A stretch of DNA of 64,000 nucleotides from Anseongella ginsenosidimutans (lineage in GTDB: Bacteria > Bacteroidota > Bacteroidia > Sphingobacteriales > Sphingobacteriaceae). The first letter of the stretch is position 1. The number at the start of each line of letters is the position of its first letter. The notes under the pieces were generated by a model that ran no database searches, had not been told where the DNA came from, and saw only the letters and a program-made list of their open reading frames with translations. The DNA lies in the NCBI GenBank assembly GCA_029268045.1, contig JAJUHF010000003.1:1-64000 (forward strand), read 5' to 3'. Below, piece by piece: positions 1 through 9,550 of the stretch. The position numbers and the translations under genes are program-made.

Positions 1-1
1 C

Positions 2-3000
2 CGTTTAAAGGACATCACCGACCTTTTTCTCGATACCGGCATCGGTTCGGATTCCTATTCGATCATCGAGCTCAAAATGATCGAGGAGATCCTGAACAAT
101 AAAGACAACTCCCGGCGGGCCCTTTTTGAAGAGGCCTCGGGGATTTCCAAATACAAAGTCCGCAAAAAGCAGACACTCAATAAGCTCAAAGACACCGAAG
201 CCGATCTGGCCCGGGTGGAGGACCTGCTTTTCGAGATCGAGAAGAATTTGAGGTCGCTTGAAAACCAGGCCAAAAAGACACAACGGTATTACCGGCTAAA
301 AGATCAGTACAAGGAAGTCAGCCTTGCCCTGGCTTCCTTCCGGATCCATGCCTTCCGCCAGTCCCTGGAAACTCTTCAGAAACAGGAACAGGAACAGCAG
401 GATGAAATGCTTCGGATCCAGACCGAAAGCCAGAAAATGGAAGCCTTGCTTCAGGAGGAAAAACGCCTGAGCCTGCAAAAGGAAAAGAATCTTGCCGTTC
501 AGCAAAAAGCGACCAACGAGCATCTCGCCTCCATCCGGCAGTATGAAAGCGAAAAGCAGCTCAAAAACCAGCAGCTGAAATTCCAGCAAGAAAAGGAATC
601 CCGCCTTTTGGCCGAACTCTCCAATGACAAACTGTGGATGGAACGCAGCCGGGAAAACATCGGGCAGTTGGAACAGGCCAAAGAGGCCGAAGCCGCCGTG
701 CTGCAGGAACTGGAAAAGCAACTGACTGAACTGAAAGCAAACCTGGAGGCCCTGCAAAAGCGACAAGGGCTTCATAAAGCCGAAGTGGAGGAAGCCGGGG
801 CGGAAGTGAAGCGCCTGCAGGAAGAAGCCTATCAGTTGGAAAAGGAAAAGGACATTTTGACCATCCAGATCCAGACCCTGGAACAGGAACTTCAGCGTAC
901 CACGCACGATGCCAGTGAAAAGGAGGACGAGCTGAAGGGTTTCAGTCAGTCCATCGAGCGGCTGGACAAACTCGTCCGTGAAAAGGAAAAGGCCCTGGAA
1001 GAGGCAGGTGAAGCGGAAGAGCAGCTGGCCAGCTCCCTGGCCCGGATCGAGGAAGCGATTGGCCAGGCGAAAGAAAAACTGGCTGCCTCAGGCCGACTCC
1101 GGGATGCAAAACAAAATGAATATCAGCTGACCAAAAGTCTGGTGGACAACCTGGAAGGGTATCCTGAATCCATCAAATTCCTGCGTAAATCCGCCGGCTG
1201 GGCCAAAAAAGCTCCCCTGTTTTCCGACATTCTGTTTTGCGGGGAAACCTACCGCATTGCCGTGGAGAATTTCCTGGAGCCTTACATGAACTACTACGTA
1301 GTGGAAAGCTACGCGGAGGCCATGCAGGCCATTTCCCTGCTCAGCGATGCCTCCCGCGGCCGGGCGAACTTTTTCGTCCTGGAAGCCTTCCGGAATTACA
1401 AAACGCTGCCACCCAAACCGATCGATGGACTTCTACCCGCGTTGGAGGTCATCGAAAGCGAATCCAAATACCAGCCGCTCTGCCATTACCTGCTGCAGGA
1501 TGTGTACCTGCTTCCCAAAGCGCAAGAGACGAATTTCAATCCGGAAAATTATCAGGTGACAGTATTGGGTGAATCGGGTAAATACTCCCGGGGCCGGTTC
1601 AGCGTTTCGGGCGGTTTTGTCGGCTTGTTTGAAGGGAAACGGATCGGGCGGGCCAGGAACCTGGAAGCACTGCAGAAAGAGATCCGGAAACTCGACGCGG
1701 AACTGGAGCGCCTGACTTCGGAGATCGCCGATCTGGAACAGCAAAGAAGCGAATTAAGGCAACGGACCAAAAAGGAGGAGATTGACACGCTGCGCGTCGA
1801 ACTGAACCGGTACTCGAACGAATTGCTGACCTTCCAGACCAAGGAAAACCAGTATCGGGAATTCATCGGAAACAGCGCCGTCCGCAAAGAAGACATCATT
1901 CAGAAACTCGGACAGTACCGTGATTCCCTTCAGACGCTCCAGCCCCGTCTGCTGGTATTGGAAGAGGAAAAGCTCCAGGCAGGAGGCAACCTGCTGCGCG
2001 TACAGGAAACCTACCGGGAAATCAGTGAACAGGTTTCCCTCGTTTCGGGTAACTACAATCAACAGAACATCCGTTACCATCAGCAAAAAAACAAGCTGGA
2101 CAGCCTGACAAAGGACTTGGAATACAAACTGGCCGATGTGAACCGTTACGGCGAACGGATCGAAAAAAACACCTCCGAACTGGAGGGAACGCGGACTAAG
2201 ATCGCCGAATTATTGAAAACAGAGGACGGGGCGGATGAAGTGCTGCAAGGCATGTATGCGCAGAAGGAGGAAATGGAAGCCGGACTCCGGGAAGCCGAAG
2301 AGCTTTATTATGCAAGCAAAGGAACCATCAGTGAACTGGAAGAACAGCTCACTGCGCTGCGCCGTCAGAAAGACCAGGTAGATTTCCTGGCCTCTGAACT
2401 GAAAGAGCGGAAAACCCAGCTTCGGATCGACCTCAATTCCCTTAAGGAACGGCTATCGGTCAATTTCAACATTGATATTGAAGACCTGCTTGAACAGGAA
2501 GAAGCGCCCCAGGGCGATGAAGAAGAACTCAGCGCAAAGGCGGAGAAGCTGAAAACCCAACTGGATAACTTCGGTGCGATCAATCCGATGGCAATGGAAG
2601 CTTTCGATGAAATGAATGAGCGTTTTCAATTCATTACCAAGGAGAAAAATGATTTGCTGGAAGCAAAGACTTCTCTTCTAAGCACCATCGGGGAGATTGA
2701 CGACACGGCAAGGACGCAGTTTCTGGCCGCTTTCACCCAGATCAAGGAGAATTTCCAGCGGGTATTCCGGTCGCTTTTCAATCCGGAAGACTCCTGCGAC
2801 CTGTTTCTGGTAAAACCCGATGAGCCGTTAGATTCCGATATTGAGATCATTGCCCGGCCGAAAGGGAAGAAGCCGCTATCGATCAATCAGTTGTCCGGGG
2901 GAGAAAAAACGCTCACCGCCACCGCCATTCTTTTCTCGCTGTACTTACTGAAACCGGCGCCGTTCTGTATTTTTGACGAAGTTGACGCACCCCTGGACGA

Positions 3001-3184
3001 CAACAACATCGACAAATTCAATAACATCATCCGGGAATTTTCGAAAGACTCCCAGTTTATAGTAGTAACCCATAACAAACGGACCATCGCCAGTACCGAC
3101 GTCATTTACGGCGTGACGATGGTGGAACAGGGGATTTCACGGGTGGTCCCGGTAGATCTGCGCGAGATGGAAGCGGCCGGCTGA
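2..3184 (+). CDS. smc: Chromosome segregation protein SMC (5' end outside window)
   Basis: SMC ATPase that organises and segregates the chromosome as a homodimer, normally with ScpA and ScpB. The reading frame is open from base 2, and residues before the track's first ATG (DLFLDTGIGSDSYSIIE) match the conserved SMC region after the N-terminal head, so the gene starts upstream and the Walker A half is missing here. What remains (about 1060 residues) is a long Glu/Lys/Gln-rich coiled coil, a hinge domain around fragment residues 385-520 (YPESIKFL...), a second coiled coil, and the C-terminal head with signature LSGGEKTLTA, Walker B FCIFDEVDAPLDD and the switch histidine in VVTHNK. Stop TGA at 3182. 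The converging lolD-type gene ends 31 bp away. Family assignment is very secure. Confidence 0.97.
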   Translation, partial: RLKDITDLFLDTGIGSDSYSIIELKMIEEILNNKDNSRRALFEEASGISKYKVRKKQTLNKLKDTEADLARVEDLLFEIEKNLRSLENQAKKTQRYYRLKDQYKEVSLALASFRIHAFRQSLETLQKQEQEQQDEMLRIQTESQKMEALLQEEKRLSLQKEKNLAVQQKATNEHLASIRQYESEKQLKNQQLKFQQEKESRLLAELSNDKLWMERSRENIGQLEQAKEAEAAVLQELEKQLTELKANLEALQKRQGLHKAEVEEAGAEVKRLQEEAYQLEKEKDILTIQIQTLEQELQRTTHDASEKEDELKGFSQSIERLDKLVREKEKALEEAGEAEEQLASSLARIEEAIGQAKEKLAASGRLRDAKQNEYQLTKSLVDNLEGYPESIKFLRKSAGWAKKAPLFSDILFCGETYRIAVENFLEPYMNYYVVESYAEAMQAISLLSDASRGRANFFVLEAFRNYKTLPPKPIDGLLPALEVIESESKYQPLCHYLLQDVYLLPKAQETNFNPENYQVTVLGESGKYSRGRFSVSGGFVGLFEGKRIGRARNLEALQKEIRKLDAELERLTSEIADLEQQRSELRQRTKKEEIDTLRVELNRYSNELLTFQTKENQYREFIGNSAVRKEDIIQKLGQYRDSLQTLQPRLLVLEEEKLQAGGNLLRVQETYREISEQVSLVSGNYNQQNIRYHQQKNKLDSLTKDLEYKLADVNRYGERIEKNTSELEGTRTKIAELLKTEDGADEVLQGMYAQKEEMEAGLREAEELYYASKGTISELEEQLTALRRQKDQVDFLASELKERKTQLRIDLNSLKERLSVNFNIDIEDLLEQEEAPQGDEEELSAKAEKLKTQLDNFGAINPMAMEAFDEMNERFQFITKEKNDLLEAKTSLLSTIGEIDDTARTQFLAAFTQIKENFQRVFRSLFNPEDSCDLFLVKPDEPLDSDIEIIARPKGKKPLSINQLSGGEKTLTATAILFSLYLLKPAPFCIFDEVDAPLDDNNIDKFNNIIREFSKDSQFIVVTHNKRTIASTDVIYGVTMVEQGISRVVPVDLREMEAAG

Positions 3185-3215
3185 ACGGACTAAGCGCTTG
3201 AACCCGGTAACCGGA

Positions 3216-3881
3216 CTAACTGCCCGAAACGATCTTTCCGTCCTGCATAACCAGTTGCCGGTCTGCCATGGCAGCCAGCTCCACGTTGTGAGTCACGATC
3301 ACAAAAGTCTGGTCCAATTCGTCCCGCAGGTCGAAAAAAAGTTGATGCAGTTCACTGGAGTTTTTGGAATCGAGGTTACCGGAAGGCTCGTCCGTCAGCA
3401 CCAGGGCCGGATTATTCATCAGCGCGCGGGCAACGGCCACCCGTTGCTGCTCCCCGCCCGATAGCTCACCCGGTTTGTGATGCGCCCTGCCCCCCAGGCC
3501 CAGCATATCCAGCAGGCGTTTGCCTTCCTTCTCGGCTTCCGGAACCCTTTTTCCTGCGATGAAGGCCGGCATGCAGACATTCTCCAATGCCGTGAACTCC
3601 GGCAGCAGGTGATGGAACTGGAAGACAAAGCCGATATGGCGGTTGCGGAATGTACTGAGTTTCTTTTCCCCTAGCCGGCTCACGTCCATTCCGTTGATAC
3701 TCACCTGGCCCGCATCGGGCTTGTCCAGGGTGCCGATGATATGGAGCAAGGTGCTTTTCCCGGCTCCCGAGGCGCCCGTAATGGACACCACCTCTCCCTT
3801 CTTTACCTCCAGATCAATGCCTTTCAGGATGGCAAGGTCCCCGTAGGATTTGCGGATGGAATTGGCTTGGAGTAGAATCAT
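3216..3881 (-). CDS. lolD: LolD-type ABC transporter ATP-binding protein
   Basis: Cytoplasmic ATPase subunit of a MacB/LolD-type ABC system, likely powering lipoprotein release from the inner membrane. The 221-residue product has Walker [10 protein letters not shown] (36-44), Q-loop FVFQFHH (about 86-92), signature [10 protein letters not shown] (140-149), Walker B ALVLTDEP (159-166) and an H-loop VTHN. The ORF track starts 151 codons too early, inside the SDR gene. The ATG at 3881 overlaps the SDR stop as ATGA (3878-3881), which strongly favours this start and suggests translational coupling. No LolC/E permease is nearby, so the partner must be encoded elsewhere. LolD versus FtsE or MacB-type ATPase cannot be settled by sequence alone, but the LolD-like length and motifs fit best. 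Confidence 0.88.
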   Translation of the reverse strand: MILLQANSIRKSYGDLAILKGIDLEVKKGEVVSITGASGAGKSTLLHIIGTLDKPDAGQVSINGMDVSRLGEKKLSTFRNRHIGFVFQFHHLLPEFTALENVCMPAFIAGKRVPEAEKEGKRLLDMLGLGGRAHHKPGELSGGEQQRVAVARALMNNPALVLTDEPSGNLDSKNSSELHQLFFDLRDELDQTFVIVTHNVELAAMADRQLVMQDGKIVSGS

Positions 3882-4693
3882 TTTATCAAGGGATCTTTTT
3901 CTTTTGTGAAATGTTTGTAAACCAAGCGGTCGGTCAGTTTTGGAAAAAAACGGCTCATAAAAACCGTCAGACGCCCCTGACCGGTAATGATGAGGTCTCT
4001 CCGGCGCTGGCGGACTCCCCGCAGGATCAGGCCGGCTACTTCGTCGGCAGTCATCATGCGCCCTTCCTCCATTGAGGAACTTCCCTGCAGGGAACCGTCG
4101 GCAACCAGCGCCGTATTCCGGATATTGGAAGCGGTAAATCCGGGGCAGGCCACCATGACGTGCAGGCCCGTGTGGAGATGTTCTATCCGAAGCGACTCCA
4201 TAAACCCCTGCATGGCGAATTTGGAGGCGGAATAACCCGTACGGCCCGGCAGCCCTTTGTAGCCAGCGATGGAAGAAACCCCCACCACCGATCCGCGGCG
4301 GGCTACCAGCGACGGCAAGGCGTATTTGGTGCAATAAACCGCTCCCCAGAAGTTCACGTTCATCACCTGGTGCAATACCGCCAGGTCCAGGTCCTGAAAC
4401 AGGGCCCGCATGCTAATCCCCGCATTATTCACCAGCACATCAATTCCCCCGAAGGTGCTCCGGGCCTGTTCGACAAACAATCGGCAGTCTTCTTCCCGCG
4501 ATACATCCGTCTGTACGGCAACGGCCTGTATTCCGTGGGCTTTTTCCAATTGGTCTGCCAAGCCGCAGAGACGGACGTATTGACGAGCCCCCAGCACGAG
4601 GTTGGCCCCGGCTCCGGCGAAGCGCCTGGCACAGGCTTCCCCAATGCCGGATGACGCGCCGGTAATCAGCACGGTTTTTCCTTTTAGATCCAT
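3878..4693 (-). CDS. Short-chain dehydrogenase/reductase
   Basis: NAD(P)-dependent classical SDR of 271 residues; substrate unknown. It shows the cofactor motif TGASSGIG (11-18), NNAG (89-92), catalytic Ser near 141 and YSASK (Tyr154, Lys158), followed by the usual PG motif in ACPGFTAS. The C-terminal part ([16 protein letters not shown]) resembles the group of SDRs annotated as DHRS7-like or acyl-ester reductases. Start ATG at 4693 was chosen because the fold begins immediately ([13 protein letters not shown]) and a perfect TATCTTTG box lies four bases upstream; the upstream track start is an extension. The stop overlaps the lolD-type ATG by ATGA. It is divergent from the heparinase-like gene across 51 bp. 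Confidence 0.88.
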   Translation of the reverse strand: MDLKGKTVLITGASSGIGEACARRFAGAGANLVLGARQYVRLCGLADQLEKAHGIQAVAVQTDVSREEDCRLFVEQARSTFGGIDVLVNNAGISMRALFQDLDLAVLHQVMNVNFWGAVYCTKYALPSLVARRGSVVGVSSIAGYKGLPGRTGYSASKFAMQGFMESLRIEHLHTGLHVMVACPGFTASNIRNTALVADGSLQGSSSMEEGRMMTADEVAGLILRGVRQRRRDLIITGQGRLTVFMSRFFPKLTDRLVYKHFTKEKDPLIK

Positions 4694-4697
4694 TTTC

Positions 4698-4705
4698 CAA
4701 AGATA
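4698..4705 (-). promoter_or_regulatory. Bacteroidota -7 box for the SDR-lolD pair
   Basis: On the minus strand the sequence is TATCTTTG, an exact match to TAnnTTTG, only four bases before the SDR ATG at 4693. No good -33 TTG is visible at the expected distance. If real, the transcript would begin at or within a few bases of the start codon, giving a leaderless or nearly leaderless mRNA. Confidence 0.45.
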
Positions 4706-4744
4706 ATTTTTTTGACCCGGTTTCCCGAAAACCGTATATTGATC

Positions 4745-6643
4745 ATGATTATGAACGGACGGAAACGTTTCCCGACCTTTGGACATGCCGGCGCGCTTCT
4801 CCTCTTATGGGGTATGCTGGTATCCGCCTCAGCCTACGGCGGGGCAACAGCATACGACTCCCTGGCCCTGGACAAGCCAGTGGACGTGACCTACCTGCAA
4901 AAGCATCTGCGGAAAGGCACCCCTCGTTTGGTACTGACCCCAGAATTGGAAACCCGCCTCCGGGATAAACTGGAAACTGATTCGGTCGTAAAGAACATGT
5001 ACCGGGCCATCCGCTTGAGTGCAGGAAAAATTCTTACGCAACCCCTGCTGGAGCGGATAATGACCGGCAGGCGGCTGCTTTCCGTCTCCCGTGAAATGCT
5101 TTACCGGATGAATATATTGGGTATGGTTTACCGGATGGAGGAAGACCCTGCGGTGCTGACCCGGATCGATGAAGAGCTGAATGCGGTATGTTCCTTCGCC
5201 GACTGGAACCCCTCCCATTACCTGGACGTGGCCGAAATGGCCCTGGCCGTTGCCCTGGCGGTGGACTGGACCGGACACGCCTTGCCGGATCAGACGGTTG
5301 CCCTGGCCAAGACAGCGCTCATTGAAAAGGGCATTTTACCAGGTTTTCAAGGCAATAACTGGTGGGTAAAGGCCAACAATAACTGGAATCAGGTATGCAA
5401 CGGGGGCATGATCGCGGCCTCCATCGCGATCGCTGAAACCGATCCCGAACTGGCGGCAAAAACAATTGCCCGTGCCCTGGATGGCATCCCGAATGCGCTA
5501 AATGCCTACGGGCCGGACGGAGTTTATCCCGAAGGATCTACCTATTGGAGCTACGGCACCGGGTTTTCCGTGCTGACCGCCTCCATGCTGGAAAGCGCCT
5601 TTGGCAACGACTTTGGCCTGGCAGCCTACCCTGCGTTTATGAAGAGTGCCGATTTTCGCCTCCTTAGTACCGCGCCCTCGGGATACTACTATAACTTTTT
5701 CGACTGCGGCGACCGCCGGGAAGTCAACGGAGACCTCATACTGGCCTGGTTTGCAGCCAAAACCGGCAACCCCATATATTATGAAACCGACCGCTTCCTG
5801 CAGGATCCCGGGGAAATGGAAAAGTTATCCCGCCATGCGGGTGCGGGTCTGGTATGGCTGGCCGAATTTGAGAAAAAGGAGGAAAAAGCATTGCCGATGG
5901 CCTGGAAAGGAAGGGGCGTCAACCCGGTAATTTTTTTTCGTTCCGATCCGGCCGATGCATCGGCCTATTACCTGGGCGCCAAAGGCGGGCGGGCCAGCAG
6001 TAACCACGGCAACATGGACGCGGGTTCCTTCGTATTTGAGCTGGATGGCGTCCGGTGGGTAATTGATCCCGGGAATCAGGCTTACCATGCGATTGAAAAA
6101 ACGGGCTTCGATCTCTGGAGCAGCTGTCAGGACTGTCCCCGTTGGACGCTGCTGACGAAAAACAATTTCGGGCACAGCACCCTCACGGTGAATAACGAGC
6201 TTCACCGGGCGGATGGCTTTGCGGAGCTGACCAGATTTGAAGACGGTCCGCAGCCCCGGGCCGAATTTGACCTTACGCCGGTGTTCGGAAACACCCTCGA
6301 TCACGCCGAAAGGCATTTCCTCAAAAACGACGACGCTTCTTTGCTAATTGAAGATAAGATTGAAATAAATAAGTCTACTAAGCTGGTAACCTGGCAATTA
6401 ATTACAAAAGCCGAGGTGACGATTCAGGAAAACAAGGCCTTGCTCAGCCAGGATGGAAAAAAACTCGAGGTGGAAAACCTGTCCCATCCGGATGTTCGGT
6501 TCGAGGTAATTTCCCTCGATCCTCCCCCGCTGGAACTGGACCGGAAGATCAGGAACCTGAAACGTCTCGAAATCCGATTTCCCGCTGAACGACTCCAGGG
6601 CGGATCCGGAACGATCCGCGTCCGGCTGCAGCGGGGCCGCTGA
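4745..6643 (+). CDS. Secreted heparinase II/III-like polysaccharide lyase
   Basis: Probable exported polysaccharide lyase of the heparinase II/III superfamily (632 residues), which cleaves uronic-acid polysaccharides by beta-elimination; the true substrate is unknown. After a basic N-terminus comes a hydrophobic signal segment (ALLLLWGMLVSASA), then an alpha/alpha-toroid region with NNWWVKANNNWNQVCNGG (about 205-222) and DGVYPEGSTYWSYG, and a C-terminal beta-sheet half starting around NHGNMDAGSFVFELDG, the conserved Heparinase_II_III block. The track start at 4712 is TTG and lies before the signal peptide; ATG 4745 or 4751 is more likely. No SusC/SusD or other carbohydrate genes are adjacent, so it is an isolated lyase rather than part of a utilisation locus. 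Family confident, specificity not. Confidence 0.85.
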   Translation: MIMNGRKRFPTFGHAGALLLLWGMLVSASAYGGATAYDSLALDKPVDVTYLQKHLRKGTPRLVLTPELETRLRDKLETDSVVKNMYRAIRLSAGKILTQPLLERIMTGRRLLSVSREMLYRMNILGMVYRMEEDPAVLTRIDEELNAVCSFADWNPSHYLDVAEMALAVALAVDWTGHALPDQTVALAKTALIEKGILPGFQGNNWWVKANNNWNQVCNGGMIAASIAIAETDPELAAKTIARALDGIPNALNAYGPDGVYPEGSTYWSYGTGFSVLTASMLESAFGNDFGLAAYPAFMKSADFRLLSTAPSGYYYNFFDCGDRREVNGDLILAWFAAKTGNPIYYETDRFLQDPGEMEKLSRHAGAGLVWLAEFEKKEEKALPMAWKGRGVNPVIFFRSDPADASAYYLGAKGGRASSNHGNMDAGSFVFELDGVRWVIDPGNQAYHAIEKTGFDLWSSCQDCPRWTLLTKNNFGHSTLTVNNELHRADGFAELTRFEDGPQPRAEFDLTPVFGNTLDHAERHFLKNDDASLLIEDKIEINKSTKLVTWQLITKAEVTIQENKALLSQDGKKLEVENLSHPDVRFEVISLDPPPLELDRKIRNLKRLEIRFPAERLQGGSGTIRVRLQRGR

Positions 6644-6651
6644 AATCCGGA

Positions 6652-7272
6652 TCAGCTGTTTTCTCCCTTATAGGGTACGCGGGTCAAAATGGAACGCCCC
6701 AGGGTGACTTCGTCGGCATATTCGATTTCCCCTCCAAAGGCGATTCCTCTTGCAATGCTCGAAAGCGCCACGGGAATTCCCTTCAACTTTTTGTAAAGAT
6801 AGAATACGGTCGTATCCCCCTCCATGGTAGCGCTCAGCGCCAGGATCAATTCGCGGGTTTCTTCCTTTCCGGCACGTTCCAGCAATTTCCCGATATTCAG
6901 ATCCGAGGGACCAATCCCGTCCATGGGCGAGATAAGGCCGCCTAGCACATGATACAGGCCATTGTACTGACGGGTATTTTCGATCGCCATTACATCGCGG
7001 CTGTCCTCCACCACGCAGATCAGGCTGCGGTCCCGCTTAGAGGCCGTGCAGATGCTGCACACGGGCTCGTCGGAAATATTCCCGCACTCCCGGCAGAAGT
7101 TCACCTCTCTCTTAAGCCGAAGCAGCGCGCCGGCAAACTTCTCCACCTCCGAATCCGTCCGGTTGAGCAGAAAAAGCACCATGCGCAGGGCCGTTTTTTC
7201 TCCTATTCCTGGCAGCCGGGCGAACTCCGCCACGGCATCTTCCAGCAACTTCGATGAAAAGTTCATATTCAT
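6652..7272 (-). CDS. recR: Recombination mediator RecR
   Basis: RecR acts with RecF/RecO to load RecA at gaps during recombinational repair. The 206-residue protein has the N-terminal helix-hairpin-helix (LARLPGIGEKTALRM region, about 12-35), a four-cysteine zinc site at Cys60, Cys63, Cys72 and Cys75 (CRECGNISDEPVCSIC), the Toprim domain starting at SLICVVEDSRD, and the C-terminal ARGIAFGGEIEYADEVTLGRSI segment. Length is typical. Two in-frame ATGs (7272 and 7266) are equally possible. It faces the heparinase-like gene tail to tail with 8 bp between stops and is divergent from the SSS symporter. Confidence 0.97.
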   Translation of the reverse strand: MNMNFSSKLLEDAVAEFARLPGIGEKTALRMVLFLLNRTDSEVEKFAGALLRLKREVNFCRECGNISDEPVCSICTASKRDRSLICVVEDSRDVMAIENTRQYNGLYHVLGGLISPMDGIGPSDLNIGKLLERAGKEETRELILALSATMEGDTTVFYLYKKLKGIPVALSSIARGIAFGGEIEYADEVTLGRSILTRVPYKGENS

Positions 7273-7339
7273 GCAAAGAAACTGTTTTGATTTTTATTTG
7301 TGTGAAATTATTTTCATCTTACCCCTTAAATTGACCTGA

Positions 7340-8827
7340 ATGTCACCCTTTTTCATTATCTCATGCATCGTTGTCTACTTCGGGATTTTGCTTCTCATCG
7401 CCTGGATAACCGGCAGAAACGCGGATAATAACGCATACTTTCTTGGAAACAAAGCCTCGCCCTGGATAGCGGTCGCTTTCGGAATGCTTGCCGACTCGCT
7501 TTCGGGGGTAACTTATATTTCGGTGCCCGGCGCGGTGGGTTCAGCCCAGTTTTCCTACCTGCAGCTGGTCATGGGCTATGTCTTCGGGTATTTCCTTATC
7601 GGCGCAGTCCTGCTGCCCTTGTATTATAAAATGAACCTGACCTCGATTTACAGCTACCTTAAAACCCGTTTCGGGAGCTGGTCGCAGAAAACAGGCGCCT
7701 TTTTCTTCCTGCTGTCGAGGACCCTGGGAGCAGCCGCCCGGCTATACCTGACGGCAAGCGTCATTCAGCTGTTTGTATTCGACGCGTTGGGCGTACCGTT
7801 CTGGCTAGCGGTTACGATCATCATCGCGCTGATGCTGATTTATACGTACCGCGGTGGGATCAAAACGCTGGTATGGACCGACACCCTGCAGTCGGGCTTT
7901 TTGCTCCTGGCGGTGATTCTTTCGATTGTAGCCATCAGCAGGGAACTGGATCTGGGCTTTTTCGACCTAATCCGTACCGTGTCGGACAGCACCTATTCAA
8001 AAACCTTTTTCTGGGACCCCAAGCCGGAATCCTTTTTCTGGAAACAGTTCCTGGCCGGTGTGTTCATCGCGGTAGCCATGACCGGCTTGGATCAGAATAT
8101 GATGCAGAAAAGCCTAAGTTGTAAACGCCTGTGGGATGCGCAGAAAAACATCTACTCCTACAGCTTGGTCATGTTCATTGTCAATTTCTTCTTCCTTTGC
8201 CTGGGTGTGCTCCTGTATACGTACGCAGAACGGATGGGGATCGGGATACCCGGGGTAAGCGATAACCTCTTCCCCACCCTGGCATTGGAGCACCTGGGCA
8301 TCTTCGCGGGACTGGTATTTATTGTAGGCCTTACCGCGGCCACTTTTTCAAGCGCGGACTCCGTGTTGACTACCCTGACCACCTCGTTCTACATCGATTT
8401 CCTCAACATGCAGGAACGGGAGGATTACACCCAGAAGCAGAAAGTCCGGATCCGGAAACGCACGCACCTGGCCTTTGCCGTTATCCTGCTGCTTGTGATC
8501 CTGATTTTCCGGGCGGCCAACAACGACGCGATCATCAATACGGTTTTGCTGCTGGCTGGATATACCTACGGTCCCTTACTGGGACTTTTTGCATTCGGCT
8601 TGTTTGCAAAAAGGAAGGTCATCGATCGATTTGTTCCGCTGATATGTATCTTTGCCCCTTTGTTATGTTACCTGCTCAATGAAAATGCGACACGATGGCT
8701 GAACGGCTATGAAATCGGCAACGAGCTGATCCTGCTGAACGGACTTTTGACCTACATCGGGTTGCTGTTAATTTCAAAGCGGGAAAACAGGGTGAAGAAT
8801 AATACAATCGCAAAAGATTCGATATGA
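7340..8827 (+). CDS. Sodium:solute symporter (SSS family)
   Basis: Integral inner-membrane sodium-coupled transporter of the SSS family, 495 residues with about 13 hydrophobic segments. The N-terminal region AVAFGMLADSLSGVTYISVPGAV contains the substrate/sodium-binding part of TM1-2, and GLDQNMMQKSLSCKR plus GLTAATFSSADSVLTTLTTSF are characteristic family blocks. Substrate cannot be told from the sequence; Bacteroidota homologues often carry sugars, sialic acid or amino acids. The stop overlaps the next ATG as ATGA (8824-8827), so it is probably co-translated with the LOG-family gene. Confidence 0.92.
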   Translation: MSPFFIISCIVVYFGILLLIAWITGRNADNNAYFLGNKASPWIAVAFGMLADSLSGVTYISVPGAVGSAQFSYLQLVMGYVFGYFLIGAVLLPLYYKMNLTSIYSYLKTRFGSWSQKTGAFFFLLSRTLGAAARLYLTASVIQLFVFDALGVPFWLAVTIIIALMLIYTYRGGIKTLVWTDTLQSGFLLLAVILSIVAISRELDLGFFDLIRTVSDSTYSKTFFWDPKPESFFWKQFLAGVFIAVAMTGLDQNMMQKSLSCKRLWDAQKNIYSYSLVMFIVNFFFLCLGVLLYTYAERMGIGIPGVSDNLFPTLALEHLGIFAGLVFIVGLTAATFSSADSVLTTLTTSFYIDFLNMQEREDYTQKQKVRIRKRTHLAFAVILLLVILIFRAANNDAIINTVLLLAGYTYGPLLGLFAFGLFAKRKVIDRFVPLICIFAPLLCYLLNENATRWLNGYEIGNELILLNGLLTYIGLLLISKRENRVKNNTIAKDSI

Positions 8828-9546
8828 TCGACAACGGAAAGGAAAGCGAAGAGAAAATCAGGAAAGCATTCGAACAGAAGGACTGGCAGAGCATCAAGGT
8901 AAACGATTCCTGGCAGATATTCAAAGTGATGTCCGAGTTTGTGGAAGGATTCGAGACCATGGCCCGCATCGGCCCCTGTGTTTCGATCTTTGGCTCGGCA
9001 CGCACCAAGCCCGGCCATAAATACTACAAAATGGCAACCGAGATTGCCGCGGGACTTACCCGTAGGGGTTTCGGGATCATTACTGGCGGCGGCCCCGGGA
9101 TCATGGAAGCGGCCAACAAAGGCGCCCAGATGGAAGGCGGCAAATCGGTGGGTCTGAATATCCACCTCCCGCATGAGCAGGAATCCAATCCCTACATCGA
9201 CAAGGATAAGCTGATGAATTACGACTATTTCTTCGTCAGGAAGGTCATGTTCATCAAATATTCCCAGGGATTCATTGTGCTGCCCGGTGGCTTTGGAACC
9301 ATGGATGAGCTATTTGAAGCAATTACGCTCATTCAGACCCGGAAAATCGCCGAATTCCCCATTATTCTGGTGGGAAAATCATTCTGGAGCGGATTGATCG
9401 ACTGGCTTAGGGAAGAAGTGCTGACCCGCGAAAACAACGTGGGACCGGAAGACCTGGAGCTGTTCCGTCTGGTGGACACGGTGGACGAAGCGGTGGATCA
9501 CGTGGTGCGGTTCTACGAGAAGTATGTGATAAAACCCAACTTTTAA
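8824..9546 (+). CDS. LOG-family nucleotide 5'-monophosphate phosphoribohydrolase (TIGR00730)
   Basis: Member of the LOG / lysine-decarboxylase-like Rossmann family, which cleaves the N-glycosidic bond of (cytokinin) nucleoside 5'-monophosphates to release the base and ribose 5-phosphate. The 240-residue protein has GSAR (57-60), GGGPGIMEAANKGA (88-101) and the hallmark PGGFGTMDELFE (154-165), which carries the catalytic Glu. An extra N-terminal helix of about 45 residues precedes the fold, as in the longer bacterial type. Older annotations as lysine decarboxylase are unsupported. ATG overlaps the symporter stop; the next gene begins 4 bp after its stop, so a three-gene operon is likely. Confidence 0.92.
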   Translation: MIDNGKESEEKIRKAFEQKDWQSIKVNDSWQIFKVMSEFVEGFETMARIGPCVSIFGSARTKPGHKYYKMATEIAAGLTRRGFGIITGGGPGIMEAANKGAQMEGGKSVGLNIHLPHEQESNPYIDKDKLMNYDYFFVRKVMFIKYSQGFIVLPGGFGTMDELFEAITLIQTRKIAEFPIILVGKSFWSGLIDWLREEVLTRENNVGPEDLELFRLVDTVDEAVDHVVRFYEKYVIKPNF

Positions 9547-9550
9547 TTGA

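Noticed and set aside
3882-4334. N-terminal extension of the LolD-type ORF
   Set aside because: Overlaps the SDR gene in another frame; the ATPase fold begins at ATG 3881, which overlaps the SDR stop as ATGA.
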